In this document: piece by piece, positions 1-7,500 of the stretch
Layout of the letters: each line of letters opens with the position of its first letter
Position numbering within the stretch: the first letter of the stretch is position 1
Source: Rubrivirga sp.
Lineage (GTDB): Bacteria > Bacteroidota > Rhodothermia > Rhodothermales > Rubricoccaceae
Assembly: GCA_012269805.1 (NCBI GenBank)
Contig: JAAXJP010000065.1
Coordinates: 1-9,337, forward strand
Reading direction: 5' to 3'
Length of the DNA stretch: 9,337 nucleotides
Program-made: the position numbers and the translations under genes
Notes under the pieces: model-generated
Databases searched by the model: none
Told to the model about the DNA's origin: nothing
What the model saw: only the letters and a program-made list of their open reading frames with translations

Positions 1-369
1 GGGAGGGGCGTCGCCGTCTCGGACCCAGACCCACGCCTCGGCGAGCAGGACCTCGGAGAATGACCGGACGGCGTCCGGGGCGAGGAGCCGGTCGAGCCAC
101 GCCGTCCACGTGTGCCACTCGCCGTCGCCGACGAGGGCCAGCCGCCCCACGGCGACGGGCCGGGCCGGCGCGTCGGCGGGGTCGGCCCACGCCGCCCCGG
201 GCTCGGCCGGGCCGTGGTGGTCGTCGGCGAGGACGAGGAGGTGGACCGGCCCGTCCCGGCTCGCCCGCTGGAGGGCCGCCTGGAGCGCCCGGAAGTCGTC
301 GCCGGTGAGGGCGCCGCCGAGGCGGACGCCGAGGACGTCGTTCTGGGTCTGAGGAAGGAGCTCGTACAT
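1..369 (-). CDS. SpoIIAA-like (STAS/SEC14-type) protein, 3' end cut by window edge
   Basis: The frame is open for 123 codons from the ATG at 369 to the window edge, with no stop inside. The N-terminus (MYELLPQTQNDVLGVRLGG) and the later segment RLALVGDGEWHTW (about residues 76-88), followed by AEAWVWVRDG (110-119), match my memory of the SpoIIAA-like family: a first beta strand, a VGDxxW motif, then a C-terminal helix that ends in a W-rich segment. Family members are usually about 120-130 aa, so only a few residues should be missing. These are small soluble proteins with a STAS/SEC14-like fold; their role is poorly defined and no catalytic residues can be pointed out. The middle (about 49-68) is rich in Asp, His, Pro and Ala and differs from typical members. 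The start lies 20 nt after the CDF stop, so it is probably the distal gene of the same transcript. No Shine-Dalgarno-like sequence precedes it. Confidence 0.75.
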   Translation of the reverse strand, partial: MYELLPQTQNDVLGVRLGGALTGDDFRALQAALQRASRDGPVHLLVLADDHHGPAEPGAAWADPADAPARPVAVGRLALVGDGEWHTWTAWLDRLLAPDAVRSFSEVLLAEAWVWVRDGDAPP

Positions 370-389
370 GGGGTAGTGGGGAACGGGGC

Positions 390-1202
390 CTACTTCGAGA
401 GCGCGAGGATGCGCCGGGCGCCGTTCGCGACGATGACGAAGACCAGCGCGCCCGCGACCAAGTCCGGCGCGGCCGAGCCGGTCGCCCAGACGACCAGGGC
501 CGAGAGGATGACCAGGCCGTTGACCTTGATGTCGTTCGAGGTAAAGATCCAGCTTGCCTCGACGTGGGCCTCGCCCGGGCTGCCCCCCCGTGCCCGGCGG
601 AGCACCAGGAGCGTTGCGACGTTGCCCAAGAGTGTGAGCGACGCGACGACGATCATCGTCGCCACGTCGGGCGCCTCGCCGCCGACCGCGAACCGGCGGA
701 CCACCTCGGCGAGCCCGAACACGGCGAGCCCGCCCTGGAGGTAGGCGCTGTACCGAGCGAGCTGTTTCTTCCGGGCCACGGCCCCGCCGACGGCCGCGAG
801 GCTGAGCGCGTAGACGAGGGCGTCGGCGAGGTTGTCGAGCGAGTCGGCGACGAGCCCCATCGAGCCCGCCAGCAACCCGGCCGTGAACTCGACCACGAAG
901 AACGTGGCGTTGATGCCGAGCGCGATCCGGAGCGGGCCGCGCTCCTCGGTCCCGGTCGTCTCGGGGACGAGGTCCGCTTCGGTAGCGGACTCCGTCTCGC
1001 CCGACTGGCGGGCGCCGAGCCCGAGGCCCGTGAGCGCGTCCGTGACCGGCGCGGCGTCGCCCTCGTGGACCACGACCACGCGGCGAGCCGGGAGATCGAA
1101 CCGGAGCGGGCCGACGCCCTCGACGTCGGCCAGCGCCATGCGGACGAGCCGCTCCTCGGCGGCGCAGTCCATCTTCTCGACGTGGTAGGCGGTCCGGTTC
1201 AC
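390..1202 (-). CDS. Cation diffusion facilitator-type transporter with N-terminal HMA-like domain
   Basis: This 270-aa inner-membrane transporter probably moves divalent metal ions from cytoplasm to periplasm by proton exchange, as CDF proteins do. I chose the GTG at 1202: it lies 14 nt after the preceding stop, and it begins just before the domain start NRTAYHVEKMDCAAEE. The open frame continues upstream but there only shadows the exchanger gene. Residues 1-65 resemble a heavy-metal-associated fold with a single Cys in MDCAAEE (11-17), not the paired CxxC. Residues 91-265 hold about six hydrophobic helices. Metal-site candidates are D120, D123 and D127 in helix 2 (ADSLDNLAD, where many CDFs have HxxxD), and N223, D224 and N228 in helix 5 (SNDIKVN). 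The NDxxxN pattern recalls a subgroup of short bacterial 'cation transporter' proteins. There is no long C-terminal cytoplasmic domain. The metal cannot be assigned from sequence. Confidence 0.85.
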   Translation of the reverse strand: MNRTAYHVEKMDCAAEERLVRMALADVEGVGPLRFDLPARRVVVVHEGDAAPVTDALTGLGLGARQSGETESATEADLVPETTGTEERGPLRIALGINATFFVVEFTAGLLAGSMGLVADSLDNLADALVYALSLAAVGGAVARKKQLARYSAYLQGGLAVFGLAEVVRRFAVGGEAPDVATMIVVASLTLLGNVATLLVLRRARGGSPGEAHVEASWIFTSNDIKVNGLVILSALVVWATGSAAPDLVAGALVFVIVANGARRILALSK

Positions 1203-1216
1203 GGGTGGAGGTGGGG

Positions 1217-2272
1217 TCAGAGGACCCACAGGAACATGACGGCGAGGTAGACGAGGTACGTGGCGTCGAGGGCGACGACCTGCCCCCTCGTGAACCCGTG
1301 CTCGTCGCTGCCCCAGTGGATGAGCGCGGCGTAGACCGCCGGGAGGAGGGCGACGAAGGCGAGGTTCACCGAGAAGAGCCGGAGGTCCTCGATCGGGAGC
1401 GTGACCAGGGCGAGCGGGACGAGGGCGACGGTCATCGTGACGGCGTGGTCGCCGATCACGCTCGACGTGGCCGCCGTGACCTGCCCGCTCCGGGCGATGC
1501 TCCACGCCCCGAACAGCTCCGGGAGCGCCGTGGCGAGGGCCGTGATGAACAGGCCCGTGACGATCTCGGAGAGCCCGAGGCCCGAGGCGATGTTCTCGCT
1601 GGCGCGGACGACGAAGTAGGCCCCCACGCCCATCGCGGCCACGCCGGCCACCGCCAGCGCGACCTCCTTGCGCGACCACGAGCCCTTCTCGCCCTCCTCC
1701 TTTCCGCGTTTGAGCGCCTGCGCGAGGTAGAGGGCGTACCCGGCGAGGAGGAACACGGCGTCGATGGGTTGGAGCCCGCGCCAGGGCGCCGGTAGCGTGA
1801 GCACGGCCACGAGCGCGAGCAGCCCGAAGTAGGGCAGCGTGAGCACAGTGACCGTCTCCTTCGCGACGGGGAGGAAGTGGTTTTCGACGTGGCGGCGGTG
1901 CTCGTCGGCACCCTCTCCCGCCTCGCTGCCTGAGCCCGAGTCGTCGGAGCCCGAGTCGTCGGAGCCCTCTTCCTCTCCGAGCCGCCGCTTGCGCGTCGCC
2001 AGGTAGACCACCGTCACGGTGAGCGGGATGGCGAGCACGTTGGACCCGAGCGACATCCCGAGCCCGATGTCGGTCACGTCGCGGAGCGCGCTCGTGGTGT
2101 TGATCCCGATCTCGGAGCCGGCCGTGACGAGGGCGACGAGCGCGCCGCCCGCCGCCGCCGTGAGCCCCCACTGGCGGGTCAGCTTGTGCAGCGGCTTGGC
2201 GAGGCGCTCGGCCCCCCAGTGAGAGACCGTCGCGGCCACCAGCAAGACGGTTCCCCAGACCCAGGTGCTCAT
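1217..2272 (-). CDS. CaCA-superfamily cation exchanger (sodium/calcium or calcium/proton type)
   Basis: This 351-aa polytopic membrane protein carries the two inverted alpha repeats of Ca2+:cation antiporters. Repeat 1 is at about 48-84 (GSEIGINTTSA, then GMSLGSNVLAIP) and repeat 2 at about 233-280 (LSEIVTGLFITALATALPEL, then SSVIGDHAV). The acidic residues expected in the transport site are E54 and E252. In repeat 1 the usual (S/T)xPE is GSE, and in repeat 2 the usual GSN is GD (D275), so ion preference may differ from textbook members. Between the halves lies an acidic Gly/Ser loop at 99-125, encoded in part by a 15-bp tandem repeat. The start ATG at 2272 overlaps the methyltransferase stop in an ATGA, which implies translational coupling. 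An in-frame extension upstream to 2473 is Arg/Pro-rich and only shadows the methyltransferase, so I rejected it. About ten transmembrane helices are visible. The exported ion, Ca2+ or another divalent, is not determined. Confidence 0.85.
   Translation of the reverse strand: MSTWVWGTVLLVAATVSHWGAERLAKPLHKLTRQWGLTAAAGGALVALVTAGSEIGINTTSALRDVTDIGLGMSLGSNVLAIPLTVTVVYLATRKRRLGEEEGSDDSGSDDSGSGSEAGEGADEHRRHVENHFLPVAKETVTVLTLPYFGLLALVAVLTLPAPWRGLQPIDAVFLLAGYALYLAQALKRGKEEGEKGSWSRKEVALAVAGVAAMGVGAYFVVRASENIASGLGLSEIVTGLFITALATALPELFGAWSIARSGQVTAATSSVIGDHAVTMTVALVPLALVTLPIEDLRLFSVNLAFVALLPAVYAALIHWGSDEHGFTRGQVVALDATYLVYLAVMFLWVL
1932..1967. repeat. 15-bp tandem repeat inside the exchanger loop
   Basis: About 2.4 identical copies of a 15-bp unit (gagcccgagtcgtcg on the plus strand) lie in frame inside the exchanger gene and encode SDDSG units at about residues 102-114. 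The unit is five codons long, so copy-number change would lengthen or shorten the acidic loop without a frameshift. Confidence 0.8.
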
Positions 2273-3042
2273 GCGTACGGTTCGCGGTGTTGGCGGGGCG
2301 GACCGTCCGGAGACGGCGCCTCGCCGACGGAGAGGTAGACGGCGCCGAGCACGGCCTCGCGGTACGCGACCTCGCGGGCGTGGCGGCGGACGGCCTCCCA
2401 CGGCCGGAACGACTCGTAGGCCCGGCTCACCCCGAACGGCCGGTTGACGAGCTCGCCGAGCCGGACGGCCCACTCGGGCCAGCCGTCGGGCCGGCGGAGC
2501 CCGGAGACGGCGATCCGCCCGCCGGGCCGGAGCGCGGCGACGGCGCGGGCGACGACGGCGTCGTAGTCCGGGACCATCTCGAGCGCGAACACGGCGAGGA
2601 CCCCGTCCAGCCCTTCGGGGAACGCGAACTCGCGGACGTCGGCTCGGACCAGCTCGACGTTATCGAGGCCGAGGCGGCGGACGCGGTCGCGGGCCTGAGC
2701 CAGCATCCCCGCCGAGAGGTCCACGCCGACGACGCGGCCGGTCGGGCCGACGGCGCGGGCGAGCGGTCCGAGGTTCGGGCCGGTCCCGCAGCCCAGGCTG
2801 ACGGCGGTGTCGCCCGGCCGGAGGCGGAGCGCCCCGACGGCGCGGTTGTGGAGCCGCCGGGCGCCGAGGAGCGCGTAGGCGCCCGCGACGCCGTCGTAGA
2901 CGGGCGCGAGGCGGTCGTAGAGCGCGCGGGCCTCGTCGGCGTCGAGGACGCCCCCGTCGGGGTCGTCGGCCGAGCGCCGGGCGCGGCGCCAGAGGAGCGC
3001 GCCGCCCGCGGCAGCCAGGAGGAGGGTGGTAGTCCGCTTCAT
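2269..3042 (-). CDS. Class I SAM-dependent methyltransferase with N-terminal membrane anchor
   Basis: The 257-aa protein has a Rossmann-type methyltransferase domain of UbiE/MenG-like appearance. Motif I is VSLGCGTGPN (81-90, with the SAM-binding GCGTG), the acidic residue after strand 2 is D108 (VVGVDLSAGM), a motif II-like aspartate is D135 (RADVREF), and LRPGGRI (171-177) is the usual post-core motif. Residues 1-19 form a Lys/Arg-flanked hydrophobic helix (KRTTTLLLAAAGGALLWRR) that could anchor the enzyme to the inner membrane with the domain in the cytoplasm. The substrate is unknown. It is probably not an ArsM arsenite methyltransferase, since the only cysteine is C85 in motif I and ArsM needs several. 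The start lies 4 nt after the adaptor stop, and its stop overlaps the exchanger start (ATGA), so it is embedded in the metal operon. Candidate substrates such as a quinone, a lipid or a small thiol are guesses. Confidence 0.85.
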   Translation of the reverse strand: MKRTTTLLLAAAGGALLWRRARRSADDPDGGVLDADEARALYDRLAPVYDGVAGAYALLGARRLHNRAVGALRLRPGDTAVSLGCGTGPNLGPLARAVGPTGRVVGVDLSAGMLAQARDRVRRLGLDNVELVRADVREFAFPEGLDGVLAVFALEMVPDYDAVVARAVAALRPGGRIAVSGLRRPDGWPEWAVRLGELVNRPFGVSRAYESFRPWEAVRRHAREVAYREAVLGAVYLSVGEAPSPDGPPRQHREPYA

Positions 3043-3046
3043 CGGT

Positions 3047-4273
3047 TTAGTGGTCGTGTTCTGTGAGCTCGCCGCGGCTCTGGAAGCTCTTGAGCGCGAA
3101 GACCCCCGCCGTCACGACGGTCTCGCCGGGCTCGAGCCCCGAGAGGACCTCGACGCGGTCGCCGGTCGCCTCCCCGAGCCGGACGGCCCGGCGGGCGTAC
3201 GTCCGGGGCTCGCCCTCGACCGGGACCCAGACGTAGGCGTCGCCGCCCTCGCGGTCGACGGCCTCCGTCGGGACGGTGATCGCCGTCCGCCCGGCCTCGG
3301 CGCCCTCGCCGGCCTCGACGTCGAACAAGACCGTCACGAACGTCTCGGGCCGGAGCTCGGCCGTCGCGTTCGTCACGCGGAGCCGGACCGTCGCCGTCCG
3401 CGTCTCGCCCGCGACCTCGGCGCCGACGAACTGGACGACGCCGCGGAACCGCCGCCCGCCCGGCGCCTCGATGACGGCGGCGTCGCCGGAGCGGATGGAC
3501 GAGGCGAGGTCGGGGTCCACGCTCGCGTCGGCGTAGACCTGGCCCGGCGCGACGACCTCGTAGAGCGGGGCGGCGGCCTGGACGAAGGCGCCCAGCTCGG
3601 CCTGGCGCTCGGAGACGACGCCCGAGATGGGCGACGTGACCGTGACGCGGCCCGAGACGGCGCCCGGATGGCCCGGCGCCGACCCGCCCTCGGCGCGGAT
3701 CTCGCCCGCGAGCGCGGCAGCCTCCGCCTCCGCCGCCTGGGCGTCGGCGACGGCCTGTTCCAGGAGCGTCTGCGAGATGAGGTCCTCGGCGGCGAGCTGC
3801 TGGCTCCGGTCGCGCTGCTGGCGGGCCTGCGTGACGCGGGCCTGCGCCCGGAGGTACTCGCCCTGAAGCCGGGCCACCTCGGGGCTCTCGATGACGGCGA
3901 CGGCCGCGCCGCGGCGGACGGCCTGGCCCTCGGCGGCGAGGAGCCGGACGACGCGGCCGTCCACGAGCGCGCCGACCTGGGCCTGGCCCGTCTCGGTTGG
4001 GACGATCCGAGCCGGGACGCGGACCTCGGCCGCGAGCGCCGAGGCCCGGACGGTCTCGGTCTCGATCTCGGTCGCGGCGGCCTGCTCGGCGGTCAGCGTG
4101 AGCTCGTCGCCGTGCTCGTCTTCGGCGCCTTCGCCAGCGCCCTCGTCGGCGTGGGCGCCTGGGGCCTCGCCCGCGTGGTCGTCCTCGCCGGAGGCCGCTT
4201 CGGAGTCCGAGCCGCAGCCCGCCAGCGGGGCGGCAAGGAGCAAGAGGAGGGAATAGAGAGGGAGTCGGTTCAT
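3047..4273 (-). CDS. RND efflux periplasmic adaptor (membrane-fusion protein), lipoprotein
   Basis: This 408-aa CzcB/CusB-type adaptor should bridge the RND pump and the outer-membrane channel in the periplasm. A lipoprotein signal is clear: hydrophobic stretch 5-17, then lipobox LAGC with C20. Residues 24-58 are rich in His, Asp and Glu (DDHAGEAPGAHADEG, EDEHGDE) and could bind metal; His-rich N-termini are known in CzcB-type adaptors. The first half of the barrel-sandwich (lipoyl-like) domain is about 95-135, the alpha-helical hairpin about 136-195 (Gln/Ala/Arg-rich, coiled-coil-like), and the second lipoyl half about 205-240 (VTSPISGVVSERQAELGAFV). The beta-barrel is about 245-320 and the membrane-proximal domain 330-400 (VPTEAVDREGG, LEPGETVVTAGVFALKS). 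The C-terminus ends in HDH. The ATG at 4273 sits 33 nt after the small lipoprotein gene. Transport of divalent metals rather than drugs is inferred from the neighbours and the His-rich segment. Confidence 0.93.
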   Translation of the reverse strand: MNRLPLYSLLLLLAAPLAGCGSDSEAASGEDDHAGEAPGAHADEGAGEGAEDEHGDELTLTAEQAAATEIETETVRASALAAEVRVPARIVPTETGQAQVGALVDGRVVRLLAAEGQAVRRGAAVAVIESPEVARLQGEYLRAQARVTQARQQRDRSQQLAAEDLISQTLLEQAVADAQAAEAEAAALAGEIRAEGGSAPGHPGAVSGRVTVTSPISGVVSERQAELGAFVQAAAPLYEVVAPGQVYADASVDPDLASSIRSGDAAVIEAPGGRRFRGVVQFVGAEVAGETRTATVRLRVTNATAELRPETFVTVLFDVEAGEGAEAGRTAITVPTEAVDREGGDAYVWVPVEGEPRTYARRAVRLGEATGDRVEVLSGLEPGETVVTAGVFALKSFQSRGELTEHDH

Positions 4274-4306
4274 CGGAGTTGGGGTCCCGTGGGTCGGGGA
4301 ACGGGG

Positions 4307-4561
4307 CTAGTAAGAGCGGTCGGGCGACCCGTGGTCGTCGTCGGCGTGCTCGTCGGAGTGGTCGTCGGCGGTCCGGCCGGGGGCGACGCCCGCGGCGTGG
4401 TCGCCGACCTCGTGGTCGTCGTCGGCGTGCTCGTCGCCGGGGTGGGAGCCGTGGGCGGCGGCGGGCTCGCCCGCGTGCGCGTCGCCGCTATGGTCGGCGT
4501 CGGAGCCGCACCCGGCGAGCGGGGCGGCGAGAAGGGCGAGGAGCAGGAGGAAGCGGGGCAT
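4307..4561 (-). CDS. Small His/Asp-rich putative metal-binding lipoprotein
   Basis: The 84-aa product has a lipoprotein signal (MPRFLLLLALLAAPLAGC, lipobox cysteine C18), which predicts anchoring in the inner or outer membrane facing the periplasm. The 67-residue mature part has 10 His, 15 Asp and 4 Glu, and no other cysteine or hydrophobic core, so it is probably disordered and could bind several divalent cations. The unit DEHADDDH occurs twice (43-50 and 70-77), encoded by identical 26-nt direct repeats. Its signal peptide and first residues closely resemble those of the downstream adaptor (AAPLAGCGSD, then HAGE and AAAH versus HAGE and PGAH). It starts 4 nt after the RND-TolC stop and ends 33 nt before the adaptor start. 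I do not recognise a named family, and it does not look like CusF. Reality of the gene is supported by its signal peptide, tight spacing and neighbours. A role as a periplasmic metal buffer or chaperone is inference. Confidence 0.75.
   Translation of the reverse strand: MPRFLLLLALLAAPLAGCGSDADHSGDAHAGEPAAAHGSHPGDEHADDDHEVGDHAAGVAPGRTADDHSDEHADDDHGSPDRSY
4330..4436. repeat. Identical 26-nt direct repeats within the small lipoprotein gene
   Basis: Positions 4330-4355 and 4411-4436 are identical over 26 nt. Their offset is 81 bp, exactly 27 codons, so both copies encode DEHADDDH in the same frame. Codon choice is also identical, which points to recent duplication or gene conversion rather than convergent His/Asp enrichment. 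Confidence 0.85.
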
Positions 4562-4565
4562 GGGT

Positions 4566-7500
4566 CTAGAAGTCGGGGTTGAGGAGGGCGTCGGCCTCGG
4601 TGCGGAAGCGGACGGCGTTCGCGCGGGCGTCGAGCGCGTCGGCCCGCGTCTCGATCAGGGCCGTCTGTGCTTGCAGGACCTCGAGGTAGCTCGCGGCCCC
4701 CTCGCGGCGGAGCCGGATGGCGATGGCGTAGGCCCGCTCGGCCTGGGGCACGAGCCGGTCGCGGTAGAGGGCGACCTGGGCGACGGCCGCCCGGAGCGAG
4801 GCCACGCGCTGGCGGAGGTCGGCCGCGAGCCCGACCAAGAGCCGATCGCGCTCGAAGCGGGCCACCTCGACGGCCGACTGGGCCGCCCGGTCGGGCGCGT
4901 CGTTGGCGAGCCGGGCGAGCGGGACGGCCACGCCGACGCGGCCCCCGAGGAAGCCGACGGCGCCGCCCTCGGTCTGGAGCGCGGCCTCGGCCCCGAACGA
5001 CGGGAGCCGCTCGGTGCGGACGGCGCGGGCCTCGGCCTCGGCGACGCGGACGGCGGCCTCGGCCGCCTGGAGCCGGGGGTTGGCCGCGACGAGGAGCGAG
5101 TCGAGCGCGCCCGTCGCCGCGAGGGCGTCGAGGTCGGGGAGGTCGGCCGCCGTCGCCTCGGGGAGCGCGTCGGCGAGCGCGAGCGGGTCGGGCCGGGCGA
5201 GATAGGTCGCCAGGGCCGACCGCGCGCGGCGGACCTCGCCGGCGGCCTCGGCCTGGAGCCGGACGGCCTGGGCGAGGGCGACCTCGGCCTGCAAGGGCTC
5301 GAGCGCGCCGGCCGCGCCCAGCTCCTGCCGCCGGTTGGAGGCGGTCGCGAAGGTTTCGGCCACGGCCACCGACGAGTCGGCGAGGGCGAGCCGGGCGTCG
5401 GCGGCGACGGCCTCGACGTAGGCGAGCGCGGCCCGGAGCCGGACGCCCCGCCGGAGCGCGCTGCGCTCGACCTCGGCCTGGCGGAGGAGCGCGTCGGCCG
5501 CCCCGCGCTGGGCGCGGTAGTACTGCGGCAGCCGGAACGACTGGGCCGCGCCGAGGGCCGTCTCCGTCCCGCCGAACCCGCCGTCGATGGTGGGCACGCG
5601 GTCGACGCCGAGGAAGAACTCGGTCGCGGGCAGGATGCCCGCGCTCTCGCGCCGGGCCGCCTCACGGGCGACGGCGGCCGTCCCGAGCGAGAGCTCGGGC
5701 GCGACGGCCTCGGCCTGCTCTAGAGCCCCGGCGAGCGTGAGCGGCGTGGCCGGGCCGCCCACGTCCTGGGCGCGCGCGGACCCCGCCCCCAGTAGGAGCG
5801 CGAGGACCAGCCCGAGCGCCGGTCCGGCCCCCGGTCGGCGCCGGGTTTCGGACGGCTCCGGCGCGTCGTGGCCGTCGCCTGCGTGCCCGTCGTGGCCGTG
5901 CGCCTCCGCGTCGGCCTCGCGGACGGCGGGCGCGTTGGGCGCCCAGTCCGAACCGATCTCGGCGTCGATCGAGCGGTCGAGGTCGGCCTGGACGTCGTCT
6001 GCGCCAGGGAGCTTGTCGGGGGCGTTCCCCGAGCCGAACCAGGCGTAGACCGTCGGGAGCACGAAGAGCGTCAGGACCGTGCTCGTGACCAGCCCGCCGA
6101 TCACGACCGCCGCGAGCGGCCGCTGGACCTCGGCGCCCGCGCCGCTGCCCAGGAGCATCGGCGTGAACCCGACGCCCGCGAGCGTGGCCGTGGTGACGAC
6201 GGCGCGGAGCCGCTCGTCGGCGCCGGCGAGGACGGCCTCGCGGCGGGGGAGCCCGTGGATCTCGAACTTGCGGATGGCCCCGACCATCACGAGCCCGTTC
6301 AAGACGGCGATCCCGAAGAGGGCGATAAACCCGACGCCCGCCGAGATCGAGAACGGGAGGCCGAGGAGGTAGAGCATCCCCACCCCGCCCACGACCGAGA
6401 GCGGGACGCAGAGGTAGATGATGGCCGCCAGCCGCATCGACCCGAACGTCTGGAACAGCAAGACGAAGATGAGGACGAGCGCGAGCGGGACCACGAGCGA
6501 GAGCCGGGCCGTGGCCGCCTCGAGGTTCTCGAACTGGCCGCCGTAGTCGACCCGGTAGCCGGGCGGGAGTGCGACCTCGGCGGCCACGCGCTCCTGGACG
6601 TCCTCGACGAACGACGCCAGGTCGCGGCCGGTCACGTTCGACTGGACCGAGACGAACCGGCTGCCCTCCTCGCGCGAGACGGACACCGGCCCGGACGTGA
6701 CCTCGACGGCCGCGAGCGCGCCGAGCGGGACCTGCGCCCCGGTCGGCGTCACGACCGGGAGGGCCTCGACGGCGGCCGGGCTCGACCGGGCGCCCTCGGC
6801 GAACCGGACGACGAGGTCGAACCGGCGCTCGCCCTCGTACACCTCGCCCGCGACGGCGCCGCCGACGGCCGTCTGGACGATCCGGTTCAGGGCCTCGACC
6901 GTGAGCCCGTAGCGGGCCAGCGCCGCGCGGTCGGGCCGGACGACGAGCTGGGGCGAGCCGGTCGTCTGGTCCATCGAGACCGACGTCGCGCCGGGCGTCT
7001 CCTGGACGATGGCCTGGACCTGCTCCGCGAGCGGCGTGAGCTCGTCGTAGCTCTCGCCGAAGATCTTCACCACGACGTCGCCGCGCGCCCCCGCGATGAG
7101 CTCGTTGGTGCGCATCTCGATGGGCTGGTAGAACTGGACGCCGGCCGGGACGTCCTCGACCGCCTCCTGCATCGCCTCCACCAGCTCGGGCTTCGTCCGG
7201 CGGTCGCCGTCCACCTCGGGCCACTCGTCCTTCGGTTTCAGGATCACGTAGGCGTCGGTGATCTCGACGCCCATCGGGTCGGTCGAGATCTCGGCCCGGC
7301 CCGTGTTGCCGACGACGGTCTCGACCTCGTCGAAGGCCATGAGGCGCTGCTCGACGTCGCCCGCGATCTCGACGGACTCGGTGAGCGACACGCTCGGGAG
7401 CCGGATGATCTGGACGGCGACGTCGCCCTCGTCCAGGCGCGGGACGAACTCGGCGCCCAGCCCGCCGAAGCTGGCGATGGCAATGGCGAAGAGGACGGCC

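Noticed and set aside
1203..2171. N-terminal extension of the CDF frame up to 2171
   Set aside because: The extra 323 residues are His/Arg/Pro low-complexity sequence and run through the exchanger gene in another frame; the GTG at 1202 gives a normal domain start.
2287..3066. Plus-strand open frame of 259 codons opposite the methyltransferase
   Set aside because: The minus strand has clear SAM-binding motifs; the plus frame has none and is an antisense shadow.
3026..4582. Plus-strand open frame of 518 codons opposite the adaptor and small lipoprotein
   Set aside because: It is antisense to two supported genes, its composition is repetitive Arg/Gly/Leu/Asp, and no motif or signal is visible.
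4560..5740. Two plus-strand frames of 357-387 codons opposite the TolC domain
   Set aside because: Both are Arg/Gly-dominated mirror frames of the TolC-coding sequence with no recognisable domain.
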